Shown: in pieces, positions 8,890 through 16,463 of the stretch
Layout of the letters: each line of letters starts with the position of its first letter
Numbering within the stretch: the first letter of the stretch is position 1
From: Lachnospiraceae bacterium
GTDB lineage: Bacteria > Bacillota > Clostridia > Lachnospirales > Lachnospiraceae
Reading direction: 5' to 3'
NCBI GenBank assembly: GCA_015057835.1
Contig: SVDL01000001.1
Coordinates: forward strand, 60,745 to 124,744
DNA: 64,000 bases
Notes under the pieces: generated by a model
What the model was told of the DNA's origin: nothing
The model's database searches: none
Seen by the model: the letters and a program-made list of their open reading frames with translations, nothing else
Made by a program: the position numbers and the translations under genes

Positions 8890-8909
8890 CGGCACCAAAG
8901 TGGTGCCGC
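8889..8909 (-). terminator. hairpin after the FucI-like gene
   Basis: GCGGCACCA / TGGTGCCGC, perfect 9-bp stem with a 3-nt loop, directly downstream of the stop of the isomerase-like gene. No T run follows, so it may be a processing or stability hairpin instead of a true terminator. Confidence 0.5.
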
Positions 8910-8919
8910 ATCACTTCAG

Positions 8920-10278
8920 TTAAATGATCTCGATGTTCAGGATCCTGCAGATATCCCTGATCTGCTCGGAATAATCCCCGTAAGCCACAATAACGTGCTG
9001 GCAGCTGACTTTCTGGGCAAATTCCTCCACGGTGCAGCTGTCCGGGAATACCTGCAGCGAGCAGAGCTGCGGTGCCGGATCGTCCCATCCGAATTCGTTC
9101 CATGCCGGCGGCGTCTTCGCTTCCGCCGTGTAATAATGCATTTTATATTTGCCGTCACTGAACACAAGGCGCGCGCAGGTCACATATCCGGTCTTTACCT
9201 TGGAGACATTGAGGAGGGACTTATTGAGAAGTCCGAACGCCACCGGGGTCATTTTCACGTCTCCGTCGATCGCCGGGACCGGCATAAAGTCCGGCACCCC
9301 GATCAGCATGGAATCCTTAAAGAATTCATAGTACTCCATATATGGCACGGTCTGGCCGGAAAGCCCCTTCATGAGGAGCTGCGTGACGCCGCCCATGACA
9401 TCATTTTCCGGAATCGTCAGCACGCCGTAGAATCTCTCGAGAAGCATAAATACCATTGCCGGCGGGAATCCGCAGAGCTTCTTCATGCCGTCGACATCAA
9501 TGAGGGTAACGGCCTGAAGCTTTCTCTCTTTGATCTTCATGCCCACGGCCAGTGCGTATTTGACGCCCTGTTCGATCGTCGAATCATCGCAGGCCGGCTC
9601 GATCTTCCAGTTTTCCCTGACATAGCGGATCCCTTCCTCTACGTCCTTCGGATCGAGCTTTTCGATGTTCTGCACCATTTCGAGCATCTCAAAAGGCTCC
9701 ACCTCGACGCCGATCTCTCTGCGCAGCGAGAATCCCTCGTACTGAGTCCCGTAGAGCAGCATATCGCGGTAGCCCATCGTGCCGAGCCTTGCATCCCGAA
9801 GCTGCGCGGCCGTATGCGCGGCGTCTACCCAGCTCTGGATCTTCGCTTTCGGCCACTCTTCTCCGATCACGTTGTAAATATATTTGAAGGTATAATGCAT
9901 TTCCTGGAAAGTCGGACGGATCGCTGTCGTACCGGCCTGTTCCGCCGTCGTAATGATCTTTCCGTTTTCTTTCCATCCGCACAGTCCCCACAGAAGCATC
10001 GGAAGGAAGCGGAAATGATCCGTCACCTTGATGACGGCATGGGTCGGCACCCAGCCCATCACGCATACCAGCAGGGTCTCAAATTCCTGTGCCTTCAGTT
10101 TCGCGATCGCGGCGTTTGCCGCGTCATAAGCCGGATCATCGATCACGATTCCGCAATCGATGAATTCTCCGTCCAACCCCTTCAGGAATTCGACCACTTC
10201 ATCATGTTTCAGCTGCAGTCTCTCATACGGCGTATTGATCTCACCGAAACAAACAAGACCAACTGTTTTTTTATCCAT
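8920..10278 (-). CDS. L-fucose/L-arabinose isomerase-family protein
   Basis: 452 residues resembling the FucI/AraA superfamily of aldose-ketose isomerases. An N-terminal Rossmann-like half begins TVGLVCFGEINTPYERL; the middle has LLVCVMGWVPTHAV and MLLWGLCGW; the C-terminal half contains PENDVMGGVTQLL, where family members have a metal-binding Glu and Asp in an ExDVxGALT-type context. It probably interconverts an aldose and ketose using a divalent metal, but the substrate is not deducible. GGAGGG lies upstream of the ATG. The gene is inside the first ABC sugar transport locus, so it likely acts on the imported sugar. Confidence 0.75.
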   Translation of the reverse strand: MDKKTVGLVCFGEINTPYERLQLKHDEVVEFLKGLDGEFIDCGIVIDDPAYDAANAAIAKLKAQEFETLLVCVMGWVPTHAVIKVTDHFRFLPMLLWGLCGWKENGKIITTAEQAGTTAIRPTFQEMHYTFKYIYNVIGEEWPKAKIQSWVDAAHTAAQLRDARLGTMGYRDMLLYGTQYEGFSLRREIGVEVEPFEMLEMVQNIEKLDPKDVEEGIRYVRENWKIEPACDDSTIEQGVKYALAVGMKIKERKLQAVTLIDVDGMKKLCGFPPAMVFMLLERFYGVLTIPENDVMGGVTQLLMKGLSGQTVPYMEYYEFFKDSMLIGVPDFMPVPAIDGDVKMTPVAFGLLNKSLLNVSKVKTGYVTCARLVFSDGKYKMHYYTAEAKTPPAWNEFGWDDPAPQLCSLQVFPDSCTVEEFAQKVSCQHVIVAYGDYSEQIRDICRILNIEII

Positions 10279-10343
10279 CTCTTTCCCTCCGTTGAATTAT
10301 GTATGACCGTTGTATTGTGTCTGAGCGATACCGGATGTTGATT

Positions 10344-12122
10344 TTATTCCTTTCTGATGACCCGACGGCGGATCACCGGATAAACCAGAAATACGTTGAC
10401 GAGTGTTGTTAACGAGAACATGGCGGCAACGATATACAGGATGCTGCGCGGCCACAGTCCGATGCCTCCGAGACCGAAACTCAGGAGACTTATGAGGAGC
10501 GCCGGCAGTGTTCTTTTCACGGTCGTGACCGCGAGAAGAAATGAATTCCTGAGCAGGATCCCCACCGGAAGATCGACCCGCGCGTTCATCGGGAAAAACC
10601 AGATCCCTGTCATAAATACCAGCAGAACCAGAAAGATCATGACAGCCCCGAGAAAGATCAGATACGATCTCGTCGCTGCGAACTGCGCATAAAGCAGGGC
10701 GACGTAGCCGAATAAAAGCATCATGGCCGCGAGGACCGCTCCGCCGAGGGTCGACCTCAGAAAATCTCTCCGGAAGGCTTTCCAGTAATCCCTGCGGAGC
10801 ACATGGACTTCATTTTCCTCCATCATGATGCAGATCCTGTTCATCGCGGTGAGCGCCGCCGGAATCGTGATGATCCCGATGCAGCTCACGATAAACAGCA
10901 GATTGAGCTTCAAAAGCTCCCACCACTCGTTCAGGAGCACCTGTCCGAAGCGCCGGAATCCGGATTCTTTCTCCTCCGTTTTATCCGTCTCCCGGACGGC
11001 TGCATTCCGGATCCTCACCGGAATGGCTGTCACACCGAAATCTTCCGTCATTCTCCGTCCCGTCTCGGGATCAAAAAGATGCATGGATTCCGCAGATGCT
11101 CTGAGATAGATCTTCTCCCCTTCTTTGGGGACTTTTCCCTTGAGGACCGCCGTGACCGGTACGCCCCGGGCAAGACATTCGACTTCCGAGCGGGCTCCGG
11201 CCGGACGGACGCCTGTCACTTCCGCCTCAAAGCCCTCTTTCCCTTCACTGAGAAAAACAGTGTCCGGGCGGAATGCCGCTGTGAGGCGCTGTCCGTTTCC
11301 GGGTCTTGTCCGGAAGCGCTCATTCGGGAAGCGGAACTCTTCTCCCAGGATCCCGCATGCAATGCCGTCTTTACCGGAAACCGCTTCCGTCTCCAGAAGA
11401 TTCATTTTCGGACGGCCTACAAATCCCGCCGTGAACAGATATTCCGGATTCGACCAGATCTGTTCCGGTCTGCCCTCTTCCGTGATCTTTCCGCGATTCA
11501 TGACCGCGACCCGGCTTCCGGTCTCCATAGCCTCGCTCTGGTCGTGGGTCACATAGATAAACGTCGACCCGAGCGTTTCGTGAATCTTCAGGAGATCGTC
11601 TCTCAGGCTCTCCCGCATTTCCGCGTCCAGGTTGGAAAACGGCTCGTCGAGCAGGAATACGGACGGTTCCCGGACTAGCGCCCGGGCGAGAGCTGCCCTC
11701 TGCTTCTGGCCTCCCGAGAGAGACCGCGGCTTCTCGTTCAGAATATCCTCGATTCCGAGTCTCTTTGCGGCGCTGCGCACCCTCCGGTCGATCTCCGCGT
11801 CCTTCAGGGAGAGATTTTCCAGCGGAAATGCGATATTCCGGTAAATATTCCGGTCCGGATACAGCGAATAATTCTGAAATACCATCGCCGTGTTCCGCTT
11901 CTTCGGCGGAAGGCCCGTCACGTCCTTTCCGTCAAAAAGGATCTGTCCCTCCGTCGCCGGATCAAGGCCGGCGATCATACGGAGCAGCGTTGTCTTCCCG
12001 CATCCGGTCGGTCCGAGGAGGACGAGAAACTCTCCGTCTTCGATCACGAGATCGGCGCCGCGGACCGCTTCCGTCCCGTCCTCATATATTTTTTTGATAC
12101 CTTTTAATTCAATCTTTGCCAA
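10344..12122 (-). CDS. MalK-like ABC ATPase fused to a C-terminal DUF624 (YesL-like) membrane domain
   Basis: 592 residues, far longer than the usual 360-380. Residues 1-235 are an ABC ATPase (GPTGCGKTT, FQNYSLYPD, LSGGQKQRAA, VFLLDEPFSNLD, YVTHDQSEAM). Residues 240-360 are the MOP-like regulatory domain ending near ASAESMHLFDPETG. Residues 390-592 are a five-helix membrane domain beginning LLKLNLLFIVSCIGIITIPA, matching the DUF624/YesL pattern of the separate proteins at 23228 and 41054. I see no stop or frameshift at the junction, so the fusion looks genuine. It lies 9 bp after a permease gene. The membrane part could anchor the ATPase or contact the permeases; its function is unknown. Confidence 0.9.
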   Translation of the reverse strand: MAKIELKGIKKIYEDGTEAVRGADLVIEDGEFLVLLGPTGCGKTTLLRMIAGLDPATEGQILFDGKDVTGLPPKKRNTAMVFQNYSLYPDRNIYRNIAFPLENLSLKDAEIDRRVRSAAKRLGIEDILNEKPRSLSGGQKQRAALARALVREPSVFLLDEPFSNLDAEMRESLRDDLLKIHETLGSTFIYVTHDQSEAMETGSRVAVMNRGKITEEGRPEQIWSNPEYLFTAGFVGRPKMNLLETEAVSGKDGIACGILGEEFRFPNERFRTRPGNGQRLTAAFRPDTVFLSEGKEGFEAEVTGVRPAGARSEVECLARGVPVTAVLKGKVPKEGEKIYLRASAESMHLFDPETGRRMTEDFGVTAIPVRIRNAAVRETDKTEEKESGFRRFGQVLLNEWWELLKLNLLFIVSCIGIITIPAALTAMNRICIMMEENEVHVLRRDYWKAFRRDFLRSTLGGAVLAAMMLLFGYVALLYAQFAATRSYLIFLGAVMIFLVLLVFMTGIWFFPMNARVDLPVGILLRNSFLLAVTTVKRTLPALLISLLSFGLGGIGLWPRSILYIVAAMFSLTTLVNVFLVYPVIRRRVIRKE

Positions 12123-12131
12123 GGCGCCGGA

Positions 12132-13004
12132 TTATCCTTTCACGGCGCCTTCAGTGATGCCGGCGACGAACTGCTTATTCATGACAAGGAACAGGATCAG
12201 CATCGGCATGACCGCCAGCATGGTGCCCGCCATCATGAGGTTGTACTGCGTCGCGCCGGAACCGCCCGAGGACTGGAGCTGCACGACCGCCACGACCAGC
12301 GTCGTAAATTTCGGCGTGCCGGCCAGCATGAGGTTCGGCAGCAGGTAGTTATTCCAGGAAGCGCGGAACGACATCAGTGCGATGGTCGCGAGGATCGGTC
12401 TCGAGAGGGGGAGAATGATCCTCCACCATACGGAGAAGAACGAGCATCCGTCGATGACCGCCGCGTCATCCATATCCTTGCTGATGGTCTTCAGGTAGCC
12501 CATCGTGAGGAACAGGTTGCTCGCGCCTGCCGTGGCGAACTGCACGATGGCGAGACCGATCAGGTTGTTCAGTTTCAGTTTCGTAGTTGTCTGGAGAACC
12601 GGGTACATGGTAACAGTGCCCGCCGCGACGAACATCGTCCCCATAAAGATCCAGTAGAGCAGATCCCTCCCGGGGAAATTGCCCCTCTGGAAGCAGTACG
12701 CCGACATAGACGTAAATACGACGACCAGCACGACGGTGAGGAGTGAAACAAGGACGGAGTTCCTCGTGTAGTCGGCATAGTTGACAGAGCTCTTTCCGCC
12801 GATGGAATCCATTCCCCAGACCTGTTTGAAGTTGTCAAATGTCGGTTTGGCCGGGAACGGGTTGATACCGCCCAGAGCGATCTCCTTATTGGTCTTTAAG
12901 GAAGCGCCCGCCGTATAGATGAGAGGCGTCAGCGTGATGATCGCGATCAGTACAAGAAAAATATATAGGAAGATTTTCCCCCGCAGCGACATTCGGAAAT
13001 TCAT
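12132..13004 (-). CDS. carbohydrate ABC transporter permease, MalG type
   Basis: 290 residues with six predicted membrane helices; the first spans about residues 10-30 (IFLYIFLVLIAIITLTPLIY). The EAA loop that docks on the ATPase reads DDAAVIDGCSFFSVWWRIILP. This is a CUT1-family sugar importer subunit in the cytoplasmic membrane. AAAGGAGGC precedes the ATG. It lies 16 bp behind its MalF-type partner and 9 bp before the fused ATPase, so the three are co-transcribed. Substrate is unknown. Confidence 0.93.
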   Translation of the reverse strand: MNFRMSLRGKIFLYIFLVLIAIITLTPLIYTAGASLKTNKEIALGGINPFPAKPTFDNFKQVWGMDSIGGKSSVNYADYTRNSVLVSLLTVVLVVVFTSMSAYCFQRGNFPGRDLLYWIFMGTMFVAAGTVTMYPVLQTTTKLKLNNLIGLAIVQFATAGASNLFLTMGYLKTISKDMDDAAVIDGCSFFSVWWRIILPLSRPILATIALMSFRASWNNYLLPNLMLAGTPKFTTLVVAVVQLQSSGGSGATQYNLMMAGTMLAVMPMLILFLVMNKQFVAGITEGAVKG

Positions 13005-13020
13005 TGCGCAGCCTCCTTTC

Positions 13021-13935
13021 TTAATAGATATCCGAGCTCTTCTTGGTGGCCCGGAGGTAGATCAGCGTTACGATCGTGAGAATGATCGCCGTGATAACGG
13101 TCAGTGCGGATCCATAGCCGTAATCCTTCGCCTTGACGCCTCCGTCTCCGAAGAACGTCTTGTAGATATACGTCATCATCACCTCTGTCTTTCCGCTGGG
13201 CTTGCCGTTCGTCAGCGTGAGGACGAGGTCCGTCACCTTCAGGGATCCGAGCACCGCGTTCATGAGGACCATCTGCAGAACGGGGCCGAGAAGAGGGATC
13301 GTGATCGTGAAGAACTGCCTGCTGTTGCTGGCACCGTCGATCGCGGCCGCCTCATACATCTCAGGTGAGATGCTTTGTATCCCCGTCATGAAGAACAGCA
13401 TATTAATGCCGAAGTTCTGCCAGATCGAAGCGATCATGATAACCAGCATCGCGTGGAACCCGTCCGCGAACCATTTGACGTTGCTTCCTCCCATCACTTT
13501 GATGAACTCGTTGATGACGCCGTGGGTCGTGTTGAACATGAAAGAGAACACGACGCCGATGACCGCCACCGAGACCATGGAAGGCATAAAGTAAATAGTC
13601 CGGAAAGAGTTCTGCCCCTTGATGTTCCTTGTCAGAAGGAACGCAAGGATCAGCGCGAGCGGAATTTCCACCGCCAGTTTTCCGATGGCAAATACAAATG
13701 TATTCTTGACAGCAAGCCAGTATTTCGGGGAGCGCATGAAAACGCGGATAAAGTTGTCCCATCCCACGAATTTCATCGCCCCGTAGCCCCTGTATTTATA
13801 CATACAGAAGCGCAGGATCCAGATCAGAGGAATCACTACGAAGACGATCAGACCTGCCACGCTGCCTGAGATCATAAAGTAACTCTGGACTGTCGCGACC
13901 GCTCCGAGTTTTTTCTCCTTTGCTTTTTTAGCCAT
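13021..13935 (-). CDS. carbohydrate ABC transporter permease, MalF type
   Basis: 304 residues, six helices, the first near residues 15-40 (YFMISGSVAGLIVFVVIPLI). The EAA motif is YEAAAIDGASNSRQFFTITIP. It forms the membrane channel together with the MalG-type subunit. It is the first gene of the minus-strand operon, with a good promoter (TTGACA, 18 bp, TATAAT) and a GTTTCCGAAAC palindrome in the promoter spacer. The solute-binding lipoprotein of the system is encoded divergently at 14437. Confidence 0.93.
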   Translation of the reverse strand: MAKKAKEKKLGAVATVQSYFMISGSVAGLIVFVVIPLIWILRFCMYKYRGYGAMKFVGWDNFIRVFMRSPKYWLAVKNTFVFAIGKLAVEIPLALILAFLLTRNIKGQNSFRTIYFMPSMVSVAVIGVVFSFMFNTTHGVINEFIKVMGGSNVKWFADGFHAMLVIMIASIWQNFGINMLFFMTGIQSISPEMYEAAAIDGASNSRQFFTITIPLLGPVLQMVLMNAVLGSLKVTDLVLTLTNGKPSGKTEVMMTYIYKTFFGDGGVKAKDYGYGSALTVITAIILTIVTLIYLRATKKSSDIY

Positions 13936-14008
13936 GCAACCGGTTCCCCCCTTTGCTCTCGTATAGGGTTGGCAGACAGTAATGCCAATAGCGAAATTTT
14001 TCGTATTT

Positions 14009-14038
14009 ATTATACTCTTTGTTTCGGAAACCTGTCAA
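14009..14038 (-). promoter_or_regulatory. promoter with GTTTCCGAAAC operator in the spacer
   Basis: On the minus strand: TTGACA (14038-14033), an 18-bp spacer and TATAAT (14014-14009). The spacer contains the 11-bp perfect palindrome GTTTCnGAAAC (14021-14031), placed where a bound repressor would block polymerase. Confidence 0.8.
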
Positions 14039-14337
14039 GAAATACGGCGTTTCCGGCTCTTTTTTCAGCATTTATTACCATAAAACATGTTCTTTTTGGG
14101 TCAATTCTCCATTTCCTTCCTTAATATATACGTATCTCGGTGCGATGCGCCGGCATTTTCCGGGATTTTGTTTTCGTGTTTCGCTCACGCCCGGTTTCGA
14201 GACCGTTTTCCTGCTATTCGTTTCCCTGTTATTCTCTCCCCATTTCTTTTTTCTAATTTTCCGAGCAGTATTTTGTGCAACTTGTATGTTTTTCAGCAAG
14301 TTAAATGTTTTTAATTGTGATTTATGCAAATTAGCGA

Positions 14338-14366
14338 TTGACAGCATCTCGAGAAATGTCTATACT
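14338..14366 (+). promoter_or_regulatory. sigma-A promoter for the solute-binding protein
   Basis: TTGACA (14338-14343), 17-bp spacer, TATACT (14361-14366). Near-consensus, fitting high expression of a binding protein. Predicted start near 14373. Confidence 0.85.
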
Positions 14367-14384
14367 TATGGTATCTAATCGGTC

Positions 14385-14407
14385 CGAAACAAAATTTCTT
14401 TGTTTCG
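14385..14407. promoter_or_regulatory. CGAAACAAA-N5-TTTGTTTCG operator candidate
   Basis: Perfect 9-bp inverted repeat with 5-bp spacer, about 12-34 nt downstream of the predicted transcript start and 30 bp before the start codon. The half site CGAAAC matches the palindrome in the divergent promoter. Confidence 0.6.
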
Positions 14408-14436
14408 TATTCCTAATAAAACAGGAGGGAAGAAGA

Positions 14437-15939
14437 ATGAAAAAGATTTTAGCAATGCTTCTTGTATTAGTTCTTACTCTCGGTCTTGTTGCCTGCGGCG
14501 GCGGCGCTGCCAGTTCCGAAGCGGAAGCTCCGGCAGAATCAGCTGCAGAGGAAGAGACCAAAGAAGAAGAACCGGCAGAAGAGCCCGCTGAAGAACCGGC
14601 GGAGGAAACTGCTGAAGAGGCTGAAGAACCTGCTGAAGAAGCTCCGGCAGAAGCGGGCGACGCTATTACCGTCGTATACCGCTGCTCCGTAGGCGCTTAC
14701 GTCAACGTCCTTCAGGATATGATCGCAAAATACAATGAGGGACAGGGCAAAGAGGACGGCGTTTATATCGACTTCCAGTCTGATATCAACGAATATTCCT
14801 CCAACCTCGACAAACTGATGCAGGCAGGCACACACTTCGACATCTTCGACGGCGGCACAAACAAAGACTGGCTTGCACAGGGATACATCAAATCCATCGA
14901 CTCCATTCTCGAAGAGACCGGCGATCCGGACCTTCAGGCACTCGTAGACAGCTATGAACCGTACATCATCGACGGCGTTATGCGCGTCAACGGCGAGCTG
15001 ATCTGCCTCCCGCTCGAAGTTCTCCCGATCAAGCTTGCTGTCAACAAAGATCTGTTCGAAGCCAACAATCTTGAATATCCGAAGACCCTGTCCGAGATGG
15101 TGGAATGCGCGAAAGTCATCACCGAGAACGGCGGCGGCGATGTATTCGGATACGGCTGGACAAACTGGTCTGTTGCTTTCCGTCGTCTTGCCTGCAAAGC
15201 GACCATGAGCTCCACCGGTGTCGGCTGGTTCAACAACAAGGAAAACAAATACGACTTCACACCGTTCAAGCCGATCGTCGACGCGATGACCGAGATGTAT
15301 CAGAACGGCTGGATCCTCGGCGCTGACGACCTTGCCATCGACCCGATCCGTGCGGAATTCTCCGCAGGCCGCGTAGGCATGTTCCCGGCTCCGGCTTATG
15401 ACGTTTCCGTTTACACGAACCAGTTCCCGGCAGAATGCAACTGGGAAATCATCGATATGCCGCTTTATGACGATGTCACCACCCCGTACAAGGGCGTATA
15501 TCTGACCCGTGTCAACTGCGTCATCGACGCGAAGTGCTGGGATGAAGCGGATGATGCCAAGAAAGCTGCTATCCTGAAAGCATTCCTGTTCATCAACGGC
15601 GACGAAATGAACGCGGAAATCTATGCGAACGGCGGCATGATCCCGTACAAAGAGGATCTGATCGCGAACACACCGCTGAAGGTCGACATCCCGCAGTGGG
15701 CGCAGATGGCCGACATCACCAACTACGGCCCGATCAACCTCTTCCCGGATGCTCTGCTGATGCTTGAAGGCGACAACTTCGACGTAGTCTTCTCCGAGAT
15801 CATGCACGGCGATGCTGAGTGGGACGATGTCATCGACGATCTGAACGAGCGCTACAACGCAGCTTGGGAAGAAGTCCAGGCAGATCCGCCTATGGACCTC
15901 AGCATGTATCAGTATGATTATGATCTGACCCGCAACTAA
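14437..15939 (+). CDS. sugar ABC transporter solute-binding lipoprotein (cluster 1)
   Basis: 500 residues from the ATG at 14437; AGGAGGGA upstream decides this start over the longer ORF. Residues 1-20 are a lipoprotein signal (KKILAMLLVLVLTLGLVAC) with the lipidated Cys. Residues 25-70 are a Glu/Pro/Ala tether to the membrane. The rest is a family-1 extracellular binding protein, with FDIFDGGTNKDWLAQGYIK and GRVGMFPAPAYDVSVY. It captures the sugar outside the cell and delivers it to the permeases encoded divergently. A terminator with a TTCG loop follows, giving a monocistronic unit apart from possible read-through to the downstream ceramidase-like gene. Confidence 0.93.
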   Translation: MKKILAMLLVLVLTLGLVACGGGAASSEAEAPAESAAEEETKEEEPAEEPAEEPAEETAEEAEEPAEEAPAEAGDAITVVYRCSVGAYVNVLQDMIAKYNEGQGKEDGVYIDFQSDINEYSSNLDKLMQAGTHFDIFDGGTNKDWLAQGYIKSIDSILEETGDPDLQALVDSYEPYIIDGVMRVNGELICLPLEVLPIKLAVNKDLFEANNLEYPKTLSEMVECAKVITENGGGDVFGYGWTNWSVAFRRLACKATMSSTGVGWFNNKENKYDFTPFKPIVDAMTEMYQNGWILGADDLAIDPIRAEFSAGRVGMFPAPAYDVSVYTNQFPAECNWEIIDMPLYDDVTTPYKGVYLTRVNCVIDAKCWDEADDAKKAAILKAFLFINGDEMNAEIYANGGMIPYKEDLIANTPLKVDIPQWAQMADITNYGPINLFPDALLMLEGDNFDVVFSEIMHGDAEWDDVIDDLNERYNAAWEEVQADPPMDLSMYQYDYDLTRN

Positions 15940-15982
15940 TCAGATCAGCTGATTCATAACTCTTTGCAACACCTATGATTTC

Positions 15983-16008
15983 GGACCGCATCCTTCGGGA
16001 TGCGGTCC
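15983..16008 (+). terminator. rho-independent terminator with UUCG tetraloop
   Basis: GGACCGCATCC - TTCG - GGATGCGGTCC, perfect 11-bp stem, followed by TTTTTCATTTTG. Confidence 0.95.
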
Positions 16009-16201
16009 TTTTTCATTTTGTTTCTTCTCACCGTTTTCTTCTCATCGTTTTCTTCACCGGGTTCGTTCGGTTCTTTTTCTCGAATGCGGTTATTCAGAAC
16101 GCAGCTATCCCATACACGACTTTCACGAACGAGACTTTCCTATACCCGACTTTCACGAACACATTTTCCGATCCCGCTCCCCCGTTCCCGTTTCGAAACT
16201 C

Positions 16202-16230
16202 TTGACGAAACATTCGGTCATGTTTATCAT
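16202..16230 (+). promoter_or_regulatory. promoter for ceramidase-like gene 2
   Basis: TTGACG (16202-16207), 17-bp spacer, TATCAT (16225-16230). Transcript start about 16237 would give a leader of roughly 227 nt. Confidence 0.6.
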
Positions 16231-16235
16231 AAAAT

Positions 16236-16252
16236 CAGTGGTATTTCCACTG
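16236..16252 (+). promoter_or_regulatory. hairpin at the 5' end of the leader
   Basis: CAGTGG-TATTT-CCACTG followed by CTTTTTATTG. It looks like a small intrinsic terminator right at the predicted transcript start, possibly an attenuator or a 5' stabiliser. Confidence 0.4.
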
Positions 16253-16309
16253 CTTTTTATTGATTATTGCCGATAAATTCAATGTTGATCGGCACCCGGC
16301 CGTCCCGAA

Positions 16310-16450
16310 AACTGTTTCGAAAACTATTTCCCATCGACTGCGTTAACGTATTGTTCCATCGGCTGCGCAAACATAGTTTTCTATTGAACGCGCAAACGAA
16401 ATATTTCCAACGGACCACGCAGAGAAGTTTTTTCAACGGCTGTTCAGAAA
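16310..16450. repeat. degenerate tandem repeats in the leader
   Basis: Four to five imperfect units of about 25-30 bp built around TTCCATCGGCTGCGCAAAC-like sequence, the last two strongly diverged. They end just before the AGGAGG site. Confidence 0.5.
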
Positions 16451-16463
16451 AGGAGGATGGTTT

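Larger units (their letters stand above)
13936..14436. other. divergent regulatory region between permease operon and binding protein
   Basis: About 500 bp of AT-rich DNA without a supportable gene. It holds a minus-strand promoter at its left end, a plus-strand promoter at its right end, and two palindromic candidate operators, each listed separately. The middle (14040-14330) shows no clear element. Confidence 0.7.
16009..16463. other. long leader region before ceramidase-like gene 2
   Basis: No gene supported; the two short + ORFs here lack ribosome sites and recognisable sequence. It contains duplicated CGACTTTCACGAAC stretches (about 16118-16160), a promoter, a small hairpin and a set of degenerate repeats. 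Confidence 0.6.

Noticed and set aside
14539-15807. 422-codon minus-strand ORF
   Set aside because: Antisense to the solute-binding protein, which has a signal peptide, ribosome site, promoter and terminator.
15975-16205. 76-codon ORF between binding protein and ceramidase-like gene
   Set aside because: It starts across the terminator hairpin, has no ribosome site and is Phe/Thr-rich low-complexity sequence.
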